This document shows positions 16,491 through 25,745 of a stretch of DNA of 64,000 nucleotides, in pieces. Below the pieces are notes generated by a model. The model saw nothing but the letters and a program-made list of their open reading frames with translations, made no database searches and had not been told where the DNA came from. Position 1 is the first letter of the stretch; every line of letters begins with the position of its first letter. The stretch is from assembly GCA_022792035.1 (NCBI GenBank), contig JAAWAE010000036.1:18378-82377 (forward strand). Direction: 5' to 3'. This DNA comes from Ruminiclostridium sp. (GTDB lineage Bacteria; Bacillota; Clostridia; Oscillospirales; Oscillospiraceae). Position numbers and translations under genes: made by a program.

Positions 16491-19400
16491 GGTCCTCTCC
16501 TCCTTCCTCTTCCAATAAGGCCCAAAAATCGCTGTTCTTCACTGTGGGCAGATAACGCCGCCGGTCCCGTCCTTCCTCGAAGTGACAGGCAGGAAAATAG
16601 GGGCACCAGCGGCAGGCGCTGCGCTCCGGCCCCCGCCAGACCGGGTCGGCATCGATGTTTCCCGCGGCGATCTCCCGGCAAATCTGTCCCAGGATGCTCT
16701 GGGTGTGTCTTTTCAGCCGGCCTAACCGCTCCGCGCTCACCAAGGTCTCCCCGGTGATCTGCCCTGTCCGGCTGCTGACGCGCAGGGGCAGGAAGCGCAG
16801 GCCATCCTCTGGGTGCTCCATGGCGGTCAGCACCGCTTCATCGTCCAGGATCAGCCCCCGGCGGGTGAGCTGCTTGTCGATCTCCCGCCGCCGGGCCTCC
16901 TCGGGCATATCCCGGGTCCCGGAGACGATGGCATCCCGGGCGGGGAGGTAGAGCATTCCCGCCGGGACCGGCTGCTTTCCGAACAGGCGCATCCCCTTCT
17001 CCTCCAAAGCGAAGAGATAGAGCAGCATTTGCAGCCCCAGGCCGTTCCAGACCTCCGTTAAGTCGAAGGATTTTCGGCCGGTCTTGTAGTCCACCACCCG
17101 GAGGTAGAGACGGCCGTCCTTCTCCCAACCGTCCACCCGGTCCACGAAGCCGGAGATGTGCAGGGTGATCCCCCCCTCCCGCAGTTCCACCGGAGGGAGC
17201 TCTTGGCCGCTGCCAAAGCCCAGCTCAAAATAGAGCGGCTGGAAGTCGGAGGCCCGCAGCTCCTCCACCACGTTCTCCACCACCAGCAGCACATTGCGCT
17301 CCAGGCGGCGGAAGAGATAGCGGAAGCGGGGGGTCTGATGCTCCATCCCTCCCAGCTGGGTCTGTATGTACTCCTGCACCGCCTGACGGGTGAGCTCTTT
17401 TAAGGTCTCCTCCCCACACTGCGCCGCGCCGCCGGACTGTCCCACCGCCTTCACCACCCGTTCCAGAACGTAGTGGATAAAGGAGCCGTATTCCGGGGCG
17501 TGGAAGCCCGCTCGCTTCCGCTCCTGGGCCCCCAGGCCGTAGCGCAGGAAGTAGCCGAAGTGGCAGGACCCATACTGGTCCATTCGAGAGGCCGACATAG
17601 CCACCCGCTCACCGTAGAGCTGGCGCACCGCCTTGGGGGAGAGTTTCCCCCGCTCCCAGGCCGCCGCCCGGTCCAGCTGAGCGAAGAGGGCCTCACAAGC
17701 TGGGTCCTCCTTTAAGGCTTCTCGAAGTTCCGGAAATGCCGCTGCCACGGCCCGGAGCTGGTCCGGAGCAGGGGCGGGAGCGGCCTCCGGCTCCCACCCC
17801 TGGGGGAAGAGGGCGTGGAGCCGCTCCACCAGGAAGGACGGACGTTTTTCCCCGCCGTCCTCCCCCCCGGAGGGCCAGGTCACATAGAGCTTGTCGGTGG
17901 GCTGGCTGCAAATCGTGTAAACGATGGTGCTCTCCCGGCTGAGCCGTTCCTCCATCCGGGGGCCCAGGTCTAAGCCGTAGTCCTCCAGCAGCTCCCGGTC
18001 CCGGTCGGTGAGCAGGCCCTGGCCAGGGGCCACCAGGGGGATGGAGCCGTCGTCTGCCCCCAGGAGAAAGAGCACCTTGCTTTTCCGCCCGCCCAAACGC
18101 TGGGCGTCTCCCGCCGTGATGCGGTCCAGGGAGGCGGGGATGGTCCCCACGCTGTAGCGGGACAGCAGCAGGCGCAGGAGGCGGGAGAACTCCGACAGGG
18201 CCGCTTCCGTCTCCCCCAAGATCGCAATGCACTGCTCTAGGCCCTGACAGAAAATCTGCCAGAGCTGACTGTATTCCCGGGCCAGTTCCGGCTCTCCCCG
18301 CTCCAGCAGCACCGCCGCCCGTTCCTCCAAGGCTTCGGGAGCCTGGATCTCTTCTAAAAAACGGTAAAGGGAGAGGACCTGGGCGCCGATGGTGTCCCCT
18401 GCCCCTTTACGCAGGCGTTCCAACGGACCGATCACCCGCAAACGCAGGGCGTTGAGTTCCTCCAGCTCTTCCTCATCCTCCGGGGCAAAGGTGTGGCGGT
18501 AGCCGCTGGGATGCTGCGTCCAACCCTTAGAGGAAGTCCAGCGGCTCCCTCGGATATCCCAGGTGAGGACGTAGTTTTCCAGGCGGTCGCACTCCTCCAG
18601 GTTCAGCCCCGCCAAACCAGTTTTTAAGTAACGAAAGATATCCTCATAGAGATAGCCGCCGGTGACGGTGTCTAGGGCGGCGGTGATGAGGGTGAAAATG
18701 GGTTTCTGCAAAATATCCGTCTTCTCTGACTGGAACACCGGCAGACCGTACTGGGCAAAGGTGCCCTCGATCTGCTCCCAATACCGGTCCATGGTCCGGG
18801 CGGAGAGGGCGATGTCCCGGCAATGCAAACCCTCCTCTTCCAGCAGACGGCGGATCTCCCCTGCCGCGAAGCGGACCTCCTCCCGGGGGGTGGGCAGGGC
18901 AGCAATCGAAACGCTGCCGTCCCAGGGGCCGTCGTAGGGTTGGATCTCCTGGGCGAAGAGGTTTTGTTCCAGGTGGGTCAGCACACTGGTGCGGCGGCTC
19001 TCCCGGACTGGGACCCACTCCTCCGATACCGAGCAGTTCGCCTTTTCCGCCAAGCGGGTCAGCCACGCGATGGTGGCCTTTGCCGGAGCAAAGACCGCTT
19101 CCTCTCCCTCCCCTTCTCCACAGGTGAGGCAGACGCTGACGCTGTGCGCCTGACGTAAAATCTGTTCCAGCACCAGGCCCTGCTGGGGGGTGAAGTCCGT
19201 AAATCCGTCCAGGTAGACGTCCCTCCCCTGGAAGAAGGGATACCCCCGCAGCTTTTCCGCCAAGCGGGTCAGGCGGTCCCGGGGGTCCAGGCTGCCTCGG
19301 GCGGTGAGGGCTTCGTAGGCGGCGAAGATCAGCCCCAGGTCCCGGAGCTTGTCCCCGTCCAGGCCCTCGGTGTCCTCGCCCACCTGAGTGAGCTGTTCCC

Positions 19401-19794
19401 CGGTGACACAGCAGCTTTTCAGCTCGTCCATAGTGGTGATGAGGCTGGACAAAAACTCCGGGCGCTGGGAGGGCATGGCATAGACCGTCAGCTTCCCGCT
19501 GAGGGATTTTAAGGCGGCGTACATGGTCAGCAGGCGTCCGCCCTCGTCCAGCACCGGCTGCGCGCCTCCCCCCGTCAGGGAGAGGACCCGGTTTTCCAGA
19601 CGGGTGAAGGAGAGGACCTCTCCGTATCGTCCCACCTGGTTTCCATTCTCCCGGCAGAGCCGCTGCTCCGCCTCAAAGGACGCCTGCTCCGGCACCAGCA
19701 GCAGCTGAGGGCGGTGTCTCCCCTCTGTCTGCATCCGCTGTAAGGCCAGGGTGGTCTTCCCCTGGCCCGCTCGTCCCTTTATGATCCGCAGCAT
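16339..19794 (-). CDS. addB: ATP-dependent nuclease AddB
   Basis: The open frame is 1151 residues. It has an N-terminal Walker A (GRAGQGKTTLAL, residue about 7) and a C-terminal nuclease (ISGFVDRVDGW...LRVVDYKTGRKSF). Three clustered cysteines (SACRWCPYFPACHF) fit the Fe-S staple of AddB. Family resemblance ends near VKNSDFWALLEEEGGED. The last 50 or so residues are Gly-Pro-rich (GSGGPEPGRSPAGLGGGGFG) and overlap addA out of frame, so the real C-terminus may be shorter. A one-base shift would give a stop just after the addA start. Confidence 0.93.
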   Translation of the reverse strand: MLRIIKGRAGQGKTTLALQRMQTEGRHRPQLLLVPEQASFEAEQRLCRENGNQVGRYGEVLSFTRLENRVLSLTGGGAQPVLDEGGRLLTMYAALKSLSGKLTVYAMPSQRPEFLSSLITTMDELKSCCVTGEQLTQVGEDTEGLDGDKLRDLGLIFAAYEALTARGSLDPRDRLTRLAEKLRGYPFFQGRDVYLDGFTDFTPQQGLVLEQILRQAHSVSVCLTCGEGEGEEAVFAPAKATIAWLTRLAEKANCSVSEEWVPVRESRRTSVLTHLEQNLFAQEIQPYDGPWDGSVSIAALPTPREEVRFAAGEIRRLLEEEGLHCRDIALSARTMDRYWEQIEGTFAQYGLPVFQSEKTDILQKPIFTLITAALDTVTGGYLYEDIFRYLKTGLAGLNLEECDRLENYVLTWDIRGSRWTSSKGWTQHPSGYRHTFAPEDEEELEELNALRLRVIGPLERLRKGAGDTIGAQVLSLYRFLEEIQAPEALEERAAVLLERGEPELAREYSQLWQIFCQGLEQCIAILGETEAALSEFSRLLRLLLSRYSVGTIPASLDRITAGDAQRLGGRKSKVLFLLGADDGSIPLVAPGQGLLTDRDRELLEDYGLDLGPRMEERLSRESTIVYTICSQPTDKLYVTWPSGGEDGGEKRPSFLVERLHALFPQGWEPEAAPAPAPDQLRAVAAAFPELREALKEDPACEALFAQLDRAAAWERGKLSPKAVRQLYGERVAMSASRMDQYGSCHFGYFLRYGLGAQERKRAGFHAPEYGSFIHYVLERVVKAVGQSGGAAQCGEETLKELTRQAVQEYIQTQLGGMEHQTPRFRYLFRRLERNVLLVVENVVEELRASDFQPLYFELGFGSGQELPPVELREGGITLHISGFVDRVDGWEKDGRLYLRVVDYKTGRKSFDLTEVWNGLGLQMLLYLFALEEKGMRLFGKQPVPAGMLYLPARDAIVSGTRDMPEEARRREIDKQLTRRGLILDDEAVLTAMEHPEDGLRFLPLRVSSRTGQITGETLVSAERLGRLKRHTQSILGQICREIAAGNIDADPVWRGPERSACRWCPYFPACHFEEGRDRRRYLPTVKNSDFWALLEEEGGEDHGSEADSGTGSGGPEPGRSPAGLGGGGFGKDPGPGGTPAGPGDAGRTPGG

Positions 19795-19822
19795 GGCGTT
19801 CCCTCCTCTGTCTCTGTATGGC

Positions 19823-21412
19823 TCATCTGAGAAGGCCCGACAGGCCCTCCGTCTTAAACTTCTCTTTGTAATAGCTTAACTCTTCTTGGATGAGGTCGTC
19901 GATCGCCCGCATCCCCAACACCTCCACCGGGGCCTGATCGTCGGTGAGGATATGGGAACCGCCCTGGTAGGGGGTCAGGCGCTGGGATACCTTTTCCAAA
20001 TGCGCGCGCAATTCCCCATCGGCCACGCCGGACAGGTTCTGGGTCAGCCAGTCCGCCGGGTCCCCGTCCAGGGCGGCGAACAACTCCCGGTTGGTGGAGC
20101 CGGGGACATCTGCCGTGTACACGCTGGGGAAAAGGGCGGCGATGGTGTCACATAAGGCTTGGTTGATGCTCCCCTCCCCGTCGGAGTGCATATTCAGGTT
20201 CACCACCATCACCCCGCCGGGGTTCAGATGGTCCCGCACCAGGGTGAAAAACTCCGTGGAGGACATTTGGAAGGGGATGGTGATGTCCTGGTAGGCGTCC
20301 ACCAGGATCACGTCGTAGCAGGTGTCCACCGCGTGGAGGTAGGCCCGGCCGTCGTAGGTGCTCACATCCACGGTGTCCGGCATATCGAAATACTGATCGG
20401 CCAGTTCGGTGATCTTCTCGTCGATCTCCACCCCCTCCACCTGGGCAGAGGGGAAGTATTTGGCGCACTGGCGGGCATAGGTCCCGGTGCCGTTGCCCAA
20501 GATCAGGATTTGGGCGTCCTTCCCGGCCATGGCCATGACGGGGGCCGCTAAGGCGTAGTCGTAGTACATCCCCGTTAAACCCTCCTCCTTCATCATCACC
20601 GACTGCACCCCGAAGAGGACGTTGGTGGAGAGGATGGTCCGGTCGGAGGTCTCCTTCACCTGGAGGTAGTTATAGACCGACTCCCCCTCGTAGGTCAGGT
20701 CCTTTTCCCAAAAGGCAAAGCTGCTGCCTGTGGCTCCCAGGGCGCAGAGGACGAACAGGACGATGGCAATGACACAGGCGCGCAACTTCGCCTTGGCACT
20801 GAAGAAATACACCAGGGCGATGAGCAGCAAGATGCCCGAGAAGAGCAGGAAGGTCACCGCCGTCCCCACGGCGGGGATGGTGACGAAGGTGGGCAGGAAG
20901 GTGCCCAGGATGCTGCCGATGGTGTTGCAGGCGTTGAGACGGCCCACGATACTTCCGCTGTCCTCCAAGCTGTCCACAGTGTACTTCACCAGAGAGGGCG
21001 TCACCGTACCCAGGAGGAAGAGGGGGAAGACGAAAATCACCATGCAGGCGCAGAAGGCCGCAATGATCAGGAAGTTGGTGTTCACCGTCAGCACCAGTAC
21101 CCCGGAGATGCCCAGGATGACGTATTTCCCCAAAACGGGGATGGCCGCAATCCACACCGCCGCGAAGAGCAGACGGCGGTAGAGCCGGTCGGGGTTCGGG
21201 TCCCGGTCAGCGGCCCGCCCACCCCAGAGGTTGCCCAGGGCCATAGCGATCATGATGGTGCCGATGATGATGGTCCAGACGATCTGGGAGGAGCTGAAAT
21301 ACGGGGCCAGCAGGCGGCTGGCCCCCAGCTCCACGGCCATGACGGAGACCCCGGCAAAAAATTCCGTCAGGTAGAGGTAGGCTTTGTTGTGTAAAATGGG
21401 TCGCTGGTTCAT
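19823..21412 (-). CDS. Membrane-fused spermidine synthase-like protein
   Basis: Residues 1-230 form about seven or eight membrane helices starting with YLTEFFAGVSVMAVELGASRLLAPYF, as in fused MFS/spermidine-synthase proteins. Residues about 250-500 form an SAM-binding-type fold with ILILGNGTGTYARQCAKYFP, VEGVEIDEKITELA and DVILVDAYQDITIPFQMSS. Soluble SpeE transfers an aminopropyl group to putrescine; for the membrane-fused class the substrate is not established. It lies directly upstream of addB (28 bases), after an orphan gene. Confidence 0.85.
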   Translation of the reverse strand: MNQRPILHNKAYLYLTEFFAGVSVMAVELGASRLLAPYFSSSQIVWTIIIGTIMIAMALGNLWGGRAADRDPNPDRLYRRLLFAAVWIAAIPVLGKYVILGISGVLVLTVNTNFLIIAAFCACMVIFVFPLFLLGTVTPSLVKYTVDSLEDSGSIVGRLNACNTIGSILGTFLPTFVTIPAVGTAVTFLLFSGILLLIALVYFFSAKAKLRACVIAIVLFVLCALGATGSSFAFWEKDLTYEGESVYNYLQVKETSDRTILSTNVLFGVQSVMMKEEGLTGMYYDYALAAPVMAMAGKDAQILILGNGTGTYARQCAKYFPSAQVEGVEIDEKITELADQYFDMPDTVDVSTYDGRAYLHAVDTCYDVILVDAYQDITIPFQMSSTEFFTLVRDHLNPGGVMVVNLNMHSDGEGSINQALCDTIAALFPSVYTADVPGSTNRELFAALDGDPADWLTQNLSGVADGELRAHLEKVSQRLTPYQGGSHILTDDQAPVEVLGMRAIDDLIQEELSYYKEKFKTEGLSGLLR

Positions 21413-21467
21413 AGCTGGTCCTCGCCTTCTTTCGTGTCCGCTCTCAATCTCAAAAATATGCCCCGCA

Positions 21468-22172
21468 TCACTGGCTCATCCTCCGGCGGTATTTGCGCTG
21501 CTGGGCATGGTGCAGGGGGTTTTTCCAAAACAGGGCCCGCTCCGCCTCCAGCAGCTTTCGGGCCGCGGTGATGTTCCGCTTCTTGTCCGTAGGGAGGCGG
21601 CAGAAAAATTCGTCGAAGTAGAGGCTGCTGTAGTCCCACTCAAGGCCCTGGTCCGGGGGGACGTACCCCCCGGCATAGCACAGCTCAAAGCAGCCCTGGG
21701 CCCGGTGGAAGAACACCACGCAGTCCTCCAGCCCCCGCTTCACGTCCGGGAGACCGATCCGCCAGAGAAAGTCGCTGGCCCAGATCCGGTGTCCGGCGCT
21801 GTCCTCCCCGGTGAGCAGGGTATAGGGCAGGCTGGCGCGGGTCTTGTAGTAGGGCAAACGCTCCACTTGGACCTCGGCATGAGGGTCCCCGTACAGCGCC
21901 GCCCGGAGGAGCCAGAACATATAGCCCTGGGCATTGCACTCCTCGGAGAAATTCCGGGTGAAATGCTCCTCCAGCTGCTCCACCAGAAACGGTGTCGGCT
22001 CCGCCTCATAGCGTCCCAGCAAGGTCTGTAAGGTCCGGGAACAGCGGCGGCGCAGGAGCTGCGCCATGTCCCCCATGGCTGTGATATCCCCCATCCTGCA
22101 CCGCTGCGCCAGCCGGAACGCCTTTGGGTCCAGATAGAGATTGCCGGTATGCCCTCTGTCTTTCCGTCTCAT
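21468..22172 (-). CDS. Hypothetical protein, 234 residues
   Basis: I do not recognise a family. The protein is soluble, rich in Arg and aromatic residues, and has no signal peptide or membrane helix. Its start is backed by AAGGGGAGAGG. The N-terminal half (LAQRCRMGDITAMGDMAQLLRRR) looks like helical repeats of the Sel1/TPR kind, but only one repeat is clear. The middle has FELCYAGGYVPPDQGLEWDYSSL. It is the first gene of the run leading to the membrane spermidine-synthase-like gene and addBA. Confidence 0.7.
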   Translation of the reverse strand: MRRKDRGHTGNLYLDPKAFRLAQRCRMGDITAMGDMAQLLRRRCSRTLQTLLGRYEAEPTPFLVEQLEEHFTRNFSEECNAQGYMFWLLRAALYGDPHAEVQVERLPYYKTRASLPYTLLTGEDSAGHRIWASDFLWRIGLPDVKRGLEDCVVFFHRAQGCFELCYAGGYVPPDQGLEWDYSSLYFDEFFCRLPTDKKRNITAARKLLEAERALFWKNPLHHAQQRKYRRRMSQ

Positions 22173-22197
22173 GCCTCTCCCCTTCTTTTCTGCTGGT

Positions 22198-22232
22198 GAA
22201 AAAGGGGCCGCCCTCTGGTGGGACAGCCCCTT
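22198..22232 (-). terminator. Rho-independent terminator after the aldolase gene
   Basis: On the minus strand AAGGGGCTGTCC...GGGCGGCCCCTT is followed by TTTCA. The stem has one mismatch and lies 15 bases after the fba stop. Confidence 0.75.
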
Positions 22233-22246
22233 CCTGTCTATGGGTT

Positions 22247-23182
22247 TTACGCCTTCCCGTCGCTGCCCAGGACGTTGATGATCTTGTCCTTCACCAGGTC
22301 CTTTACATATTGACGTCCTACTTTCAAGTAACCTCTGGGGTCAAAACCGGCGGGATCTGCCAGGATCTGCTGCCGCACCCCGGCAGTCATGGCCAGACGC
22401 AGGTCGGAGTCGATGTTGATCTTGCATACTGCCATCCGGGCCGCTTGGCGCAGCTGGTCCTCGGGGACCCCGATGGCGTCCTTCAGGGCTCCGCCGTTGG
22501 CGTTGATGAGCTCCACATACTTGGGCGTCACAGAGGACGCCCCGTGGAGGACGATGGGGAAGCCCGGCAGGCGCTTGGAAACCTCCTCCAGAATGTCAAA
22601 GCGCAGCTGGGGCTTGGTGCCCGGTTTGAACTTGAAGGCCCCATGGCTGGTGCCGATGGCGATGGCCAGACTGTCCACGCCGGTGGCCCGGACGAACTCC
22701 TCCACCTGCTCGGGGTTGGTGTAGGAGGATTCCTCAGCGGAGACGTTCACGTCATCCTCGATGCCGGCCAGACGGCCCAGCTCCCCCTCCACCACCACGT
22801 CGTGGGCGTGGGCGTACTCCACCACCCGGCGAGTGAGGGCGATGTTGTCCTCAAAACTGTGCTTGGAGCCGTCGATCATCACGGAGGTGAAGCCGCCGTC
22901 GATGCAGGCTTTGCAGATCTCAAAATCCTCACCGTGGTCCAGGTGCAGGGCCATGGGCAGGCCCGTGTCCTGGACGGCAGCCTCTACTAACTTCATCAGA
23001 TAGGTGTGCTTGGCGTACTTCCGGGCACCGGCGGAGACCTGAAGGATCACAGGGGAATTGGCCTCTTTGGCCGCCTCGGTGATACCCTGGACGATCTCCA
23101 TATTGTTGACGTTGAAGGCTCCGATGGCGTATCCGCCCTCATAAGCCTTGCGGAACATTTCTGTGGTAGTAACTAACGGCAT
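22247..23182 (-). CDS. fba: Class II fructose-1,6-bisphosphate aldolase
   Basis: The 311-residue protein has the class II signatures: GAFNVNNMEI near residue 21, the zinc-ligand motif ALHLDHGEDFE near 78, GELGRLAGIEDD, the NPEQVEEF loop, GTSHGAF and VLHGASSV. It splits fructose-1,6-bisphosphate into DHAP and GAP in glycolysis and runs backwards in gluconeogenesis. AAGGAG precedes the start. It follows the coiled-coil lipoprotein gene by 42 bases with no terminator between, so some co-transcription is possible. Confidence 0.95.
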   Translation of the reverse strand: MPLVTTTEMFRKAYEGGYAIGAFNVNNMEIVQGITEAAKEANSPVILQVSAGARKYAKHTYLMKLVEAAVQDTGLPMALHLDHGEDFEICKACIDGGFTSVMIDGSKHSFEDNIALTRRVVEYAHAHDVVVEGELGRLAGIEDDVNVSAEESSYTNPEQVEEFVRATGVDSLAIAIGTSHGAFKFKPGTKPQLRFDILEEVSKRLPGFPIVLHGASSVTPKYVELINANGGALKDAIGVPEDQLRQAARMAVCKINIDSDLRLAMTAGVRQQILADPAGFDPRGYLKVGRQYVKDLVKDKIINVLGSDGKA

Positions 23183-23224
23183 AATAACCGCTCCTTTCCT
23201 TTTGTCGTATCGTAAGCGATGAAA

Positions 23225-24934
23225 TCAGTCGCCGAAGAATCCGTTCTCCGGGTCCCAGCTGCCGGAATTCCAGTTGCGCTCCAAGTCTTGATAGCTCTCG
23301 TAGGCATCCGGGTCGTTGTCCCGAAGATAGTCCTCGAAGGAGTAATCGTCAGAACCGCTGAAACTGCTGGAGGAATCGGAGGAGCCGCTGCTGGAAGAGC
23401 TTCCGCCGCTGGAGCGGCTGCCTCCACTGTAACTGCCGCCCCCACTATAACTGCTGCTCCCGCTGCTGGAGGAATGGGTCAGGTTCTCATTTTGATAGGC
23501 GATGTAGTCCGGATTCAGCGTGCCCCACTGACCCGCCTCGGCCTGATACTCCGTGGTCTCGAGGGCTTTCATGGCGCAGACGTACTCATATAAGATTTCC
23601 TGCTCGGCCTGGGCGGCATTGTCCTGCTTACGCTCCTCTTCCTCCTGGTCCAGTTCCTTCACGTCGCTCTCAGCCTCGGACTTCACCTCATCGGCTTCCT
23701 CTTTGGCCGCTTTCGCCGACGATTCCAGCGTTTCCTTTTCTTTCAGGACGCTCTCATACTTGAGCTGGAGTTTGATGTAATCCACGTCTTCGGCGTAGTC
23801 CTCACCCACGCGGTCCTTGATTTCTTTCTCCCCGTTTTGGTAGTCGGTGAGTTCCTGGGCGTGGGCCGTCTCAAACTCTTTCAGCGCCTGATCTTTTTGG
23901 ATCGAATCATACATGGCGGCGGCATAGTCGGCCATGGCTGTGACCACCACCGCATTGCGCTCTTCAAGGTACTCCCGCTCCTCCAGGTCCTCTGTCTGGG
24001 CACACTGCTCCAGCACCGCCAGGGAGGTCTCTTCGATCACCTGCTGACGCAGGAGGCTGTCACAGGAGATCGCCTCTCTGCTGCCCAGGCACAGACGGAG
24101 GTACTCTTCCGTGAAGAGCACCGAGGGGTCCTCCACCGCGTTCTGGGTCTTCCCCTTCAAATTGGACAGGACCCCCTGGTCCTGCTCCGCCAGCTCGGCC
24201 TGGACCTTCCGGAGCATTTGGCGCAGCTCCAGTTCCTGGTCCTGCAGCTCTTCGTTGGAATCCAACAGCGCCCCGGCCTCTTGGCGCTGCATGGAAGGGC
24301 AATCGCTCAGCGTGTCCAGACGCTCTTCCAGGCGGCGGGCTGTGCGCAGGGCCGCGCCGTATTGAAGAAACTCCGATTTCCCAGCACAGTCGTCGAGGAA
24401 TGCCTCACTCTCCAAGTAACCCGCATCGGATTTGCACTTCTTGGCCGCTTGATCGGCAAAAGCTTTGAGCTCCTCGCTTCGCTCCGCCATGGTTTCCGCG
24501 TCCAGCTGGGCCTGCGCCACCTCACGGCGCAGGTCGCTGAGGGATTCCCCGCTGTCACCGGCGGAAGTCTCTCCCATACCGGGTGTTTTTTTGTATACGA
24601 TCTCCTTCTCTTCGTCCATGAGAAATAGGAGCGGCTGGTTGTTCTCTGTAGTCTCCTCCCCTTCTCTGCCGGGCTGGACCAGGACCACAGCGGTCACATC
24701 CGACACATCCCAGGATTTCATCTCCACCGCGTTGAGATCCGCTTTCAAGTCGGTGGTCAGCAGAACGCTGGCGTTTTTGATCTCATAGCCTGAGGCCATC
24801 TTATAGCTGTCCATCGCCGCTTTGGCGTAATCTTGGGCTGGGGTGAGGGCGTCAGCAGAAAATCGGGGGGTTCCGCAGGCAGTCAGAGACAGGGTCAGCA
24901 GCGCTGCCAGCGTCAGACAAATACTTCGTTTCAT
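23225..24934 (-). CDS. Large coiled-coil lipoprotein with Ser/Gly-rich tail
   Basis: The 569-residue protein starts with a lipoprotein signal (MKRSICLTLAALLTLSLTAC, lipid Cys at 20) behind AAGGAGG. Residues about 30-110 resemble a small globular domain. Residues about 130-430 are charged and predicted coiled coil (SLSDLRREVAQAQLDAETMAERSEE and KEKETLESSAKAAKEEADEVKSE). Residues about 465-520 are a Ser/Gly/Tyr linker, followed by an acidic, aromatic end. I do not recognise a family; an extracellular structural or tether role is only a guess. Its promoter carries a perfect palindrome at 24981-25009. Confidence 0.8.
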   Translation of the reverse strand: MKRSICLTLAALLTLSLTACGTPRFSADALTPAQDYAKAAMDSYKMASGYEIKNASVLLTTDLKADLNAVEMKSWDVSDVTAVVLVQPGREGEETTENNQPLLFLMDEEKEIVYKKTPGMGETSAGDSGESLSDLRREVAQAQLDAETMAERSEELKAFADQAAKKCKSDAGYLESEAFLDDCAGKSEFLQYGAALRTARRLEERLDTLSDCPSMQRQEAGALLDSNEELQDQELELRQMLRKVQAELAEQDQGVLSNLKGKTQNAVEDPSVLFTEEYLRLCLGSREAISCDSLLRQQVIEETSLAVLEQCAQTEDLEEREYLEERNAVVVTAMADYAAAMYDSIQKDQALKEFETAHAQELTDYQNGEKEIKDRVGEDYAEDVDYIKLQLKYESVLKEKETLESSAKAAKEEADEVKSEAESDVKELDQEEEERKQDNAAQAEQEILYEYVCAMKALETTEYQAEAGQWGTLNPDYIAYQNENLTHSSSSGSSSYSGGGSYSGGSRSSGGSSSSSGSSDSSSSFSGSDDYSFEDYLRDNDPDAYESYQDLERNWNSGSWDPENGFFGD

Positions 24935-24980
24935 CGTGTTTCCTCCTTCACAGGCGGCACGGGGCCGTCTGCTCTCTTCA

Positions 24981-25017
24981 CTTGGTAAAGTATATCAAAC
25001 TTTACCAAGGATTGCAA
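24981..25017 (-). promoter_or_regulatory. Promoter with palindromic operator upstream of the coiled-coil lipoprotein
   Basis: TTGCAA (25017-25012) and TATACT (24994-24989) on the minus strand are spaced 17 bases. A perfect inverted repeat, CTTGGTAAAGT-N7-ACTTTACCAAG (24981-25009), covers the spacer and the -10 box. That position is typical of a repressor operator. The regulator is unknown; the neighbouring DtxR-type protein is one candidate, although the site differs from the feo sites. Confidence 0.7.
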
Positions 25018-25062
25018 CCGAAACAGCGGACCCCTACAGGCCCGCTGCTGGCTGGAAGTCGC

Positions 25063-25431
25063 TCACTCAAAGCCCGCGTGTTTTTTCAGCGCCGCAAAGG
25101 ACTTGTCGCTGATCACGTGCTCCATCTTGCAGGCGTCTTCTGTGGCGGTGGTCTCATCCACCCCCAGGTCCATGAGGAATTTGGAGAGGATGGTGTGCTT
25201 TTCATAGATCTTCTCTGCCACGGTCCGGCCGGACTGCGTCAGGGTGAGATGCCCGTCCCGGCCATCCATGAGTACATATCCCCCGGATTTCAGCAGTCCG
25301 ATGGCGCGGCTGACGCTGGGTTTGGAAAACCCCATGTATTCGCTCACATCAATGGAGCGGACAGGTTTCCCACCCTTGGACAGGATCAGGATCGTCTCCA
25401 GATACATCTCCCCGGATTCCTGCAATGTCAT
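25063..25431 (-). CDS. DtxR/MntR-family metal-dependent transcriptional regulator
   Basis: The 122-residue protein has an N-terminal winged helix (SGEMYLETILILSK, VRSIDVSEYMGFSKPSVSRAIGLL) and a dimerisation/metal domain with TATEDACKMEHVISD. That carries the Cys-x2-Glu-His ligands of DtxR and MntR. There is no C-terminal SH3/FeoA domain, so it is a short MntR-like form. It is transcribed away from the feo operon. Iron or manganese sensing is inferred from that position. The start is backed by GGGGGCGGG. Confidence 0.9.
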   Translation of the reverse strand: MTLQESGEMYLETILILSKGGKPVRSIDVSEYMGFSKPSVSRAIGLLKSGGYVLMDGRDGHLTLTQSGRTVAEKIYEKHTILSKFLMDLGVDETTATEDACKMEHVISDKSFAALKKHAGFE

Positions 25432-25607
25432 CGTCCCGCCCCCTTTTTACATAATATAGGATATGTTAAGATACCATAAATCCCGTACATTTTCAAGTCC
25501 ATCCATCCCGTTTATAGCAAAACACCCACTTCTTCCCTTGAGTATCAGGGTTCTATTATGCAAAATGACAAAATCCATTGCTCCCTTTGAAAAAAGAGAG
25601 TTAGCCG

Positions 25608-25636
25608 TTGACAACCGACACAAGAGGCGGTACAAT
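25608..25636 (+). promoter_or_regulatory. Sigma-A promoter of the feo operon
   Basis: TTGACA (25608-25613), a 17-base spacer and TACAAT (25631-25636) make a near-consensus promoter. Transcription should start at about 25643, the first base of a palindrome that is probably the operator. Confidence 0.85.
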
Positions 25637-25642
25637 GTCCCT

Positions 25643-25662
25643 AGATTAGCAAGGGCTAATCT
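25643..25662. promoter_or_regulatory. Probable DtxR-type operator at the feo start site
   Basis: AGATTAGC-aagg-GCTAATCT is a perfect inverted repeat with 8-base arms and contains TTAG-N6-CTAA. It begins at the predicted transcription start, so a metal-loaded repressor bound here would block initiation. Confidence 0.65.
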
Positions 25663-25745
25663 CCACTGATGTCGGAAGAATCTTTTGCTTTTTCAACCGA
25701 GATAGAACAACGAAAAATGCTGCGGCGGAATTGGAGGAGGAGAAC

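Noticed and set aside
25447-25480. DtxR box in front of the regulator gene itself
   Set aside because: The region is AT-rich with a possible -10 (TATATT) but has no TTAG-N6-CTAA core; autoregulation cannot be claimed.
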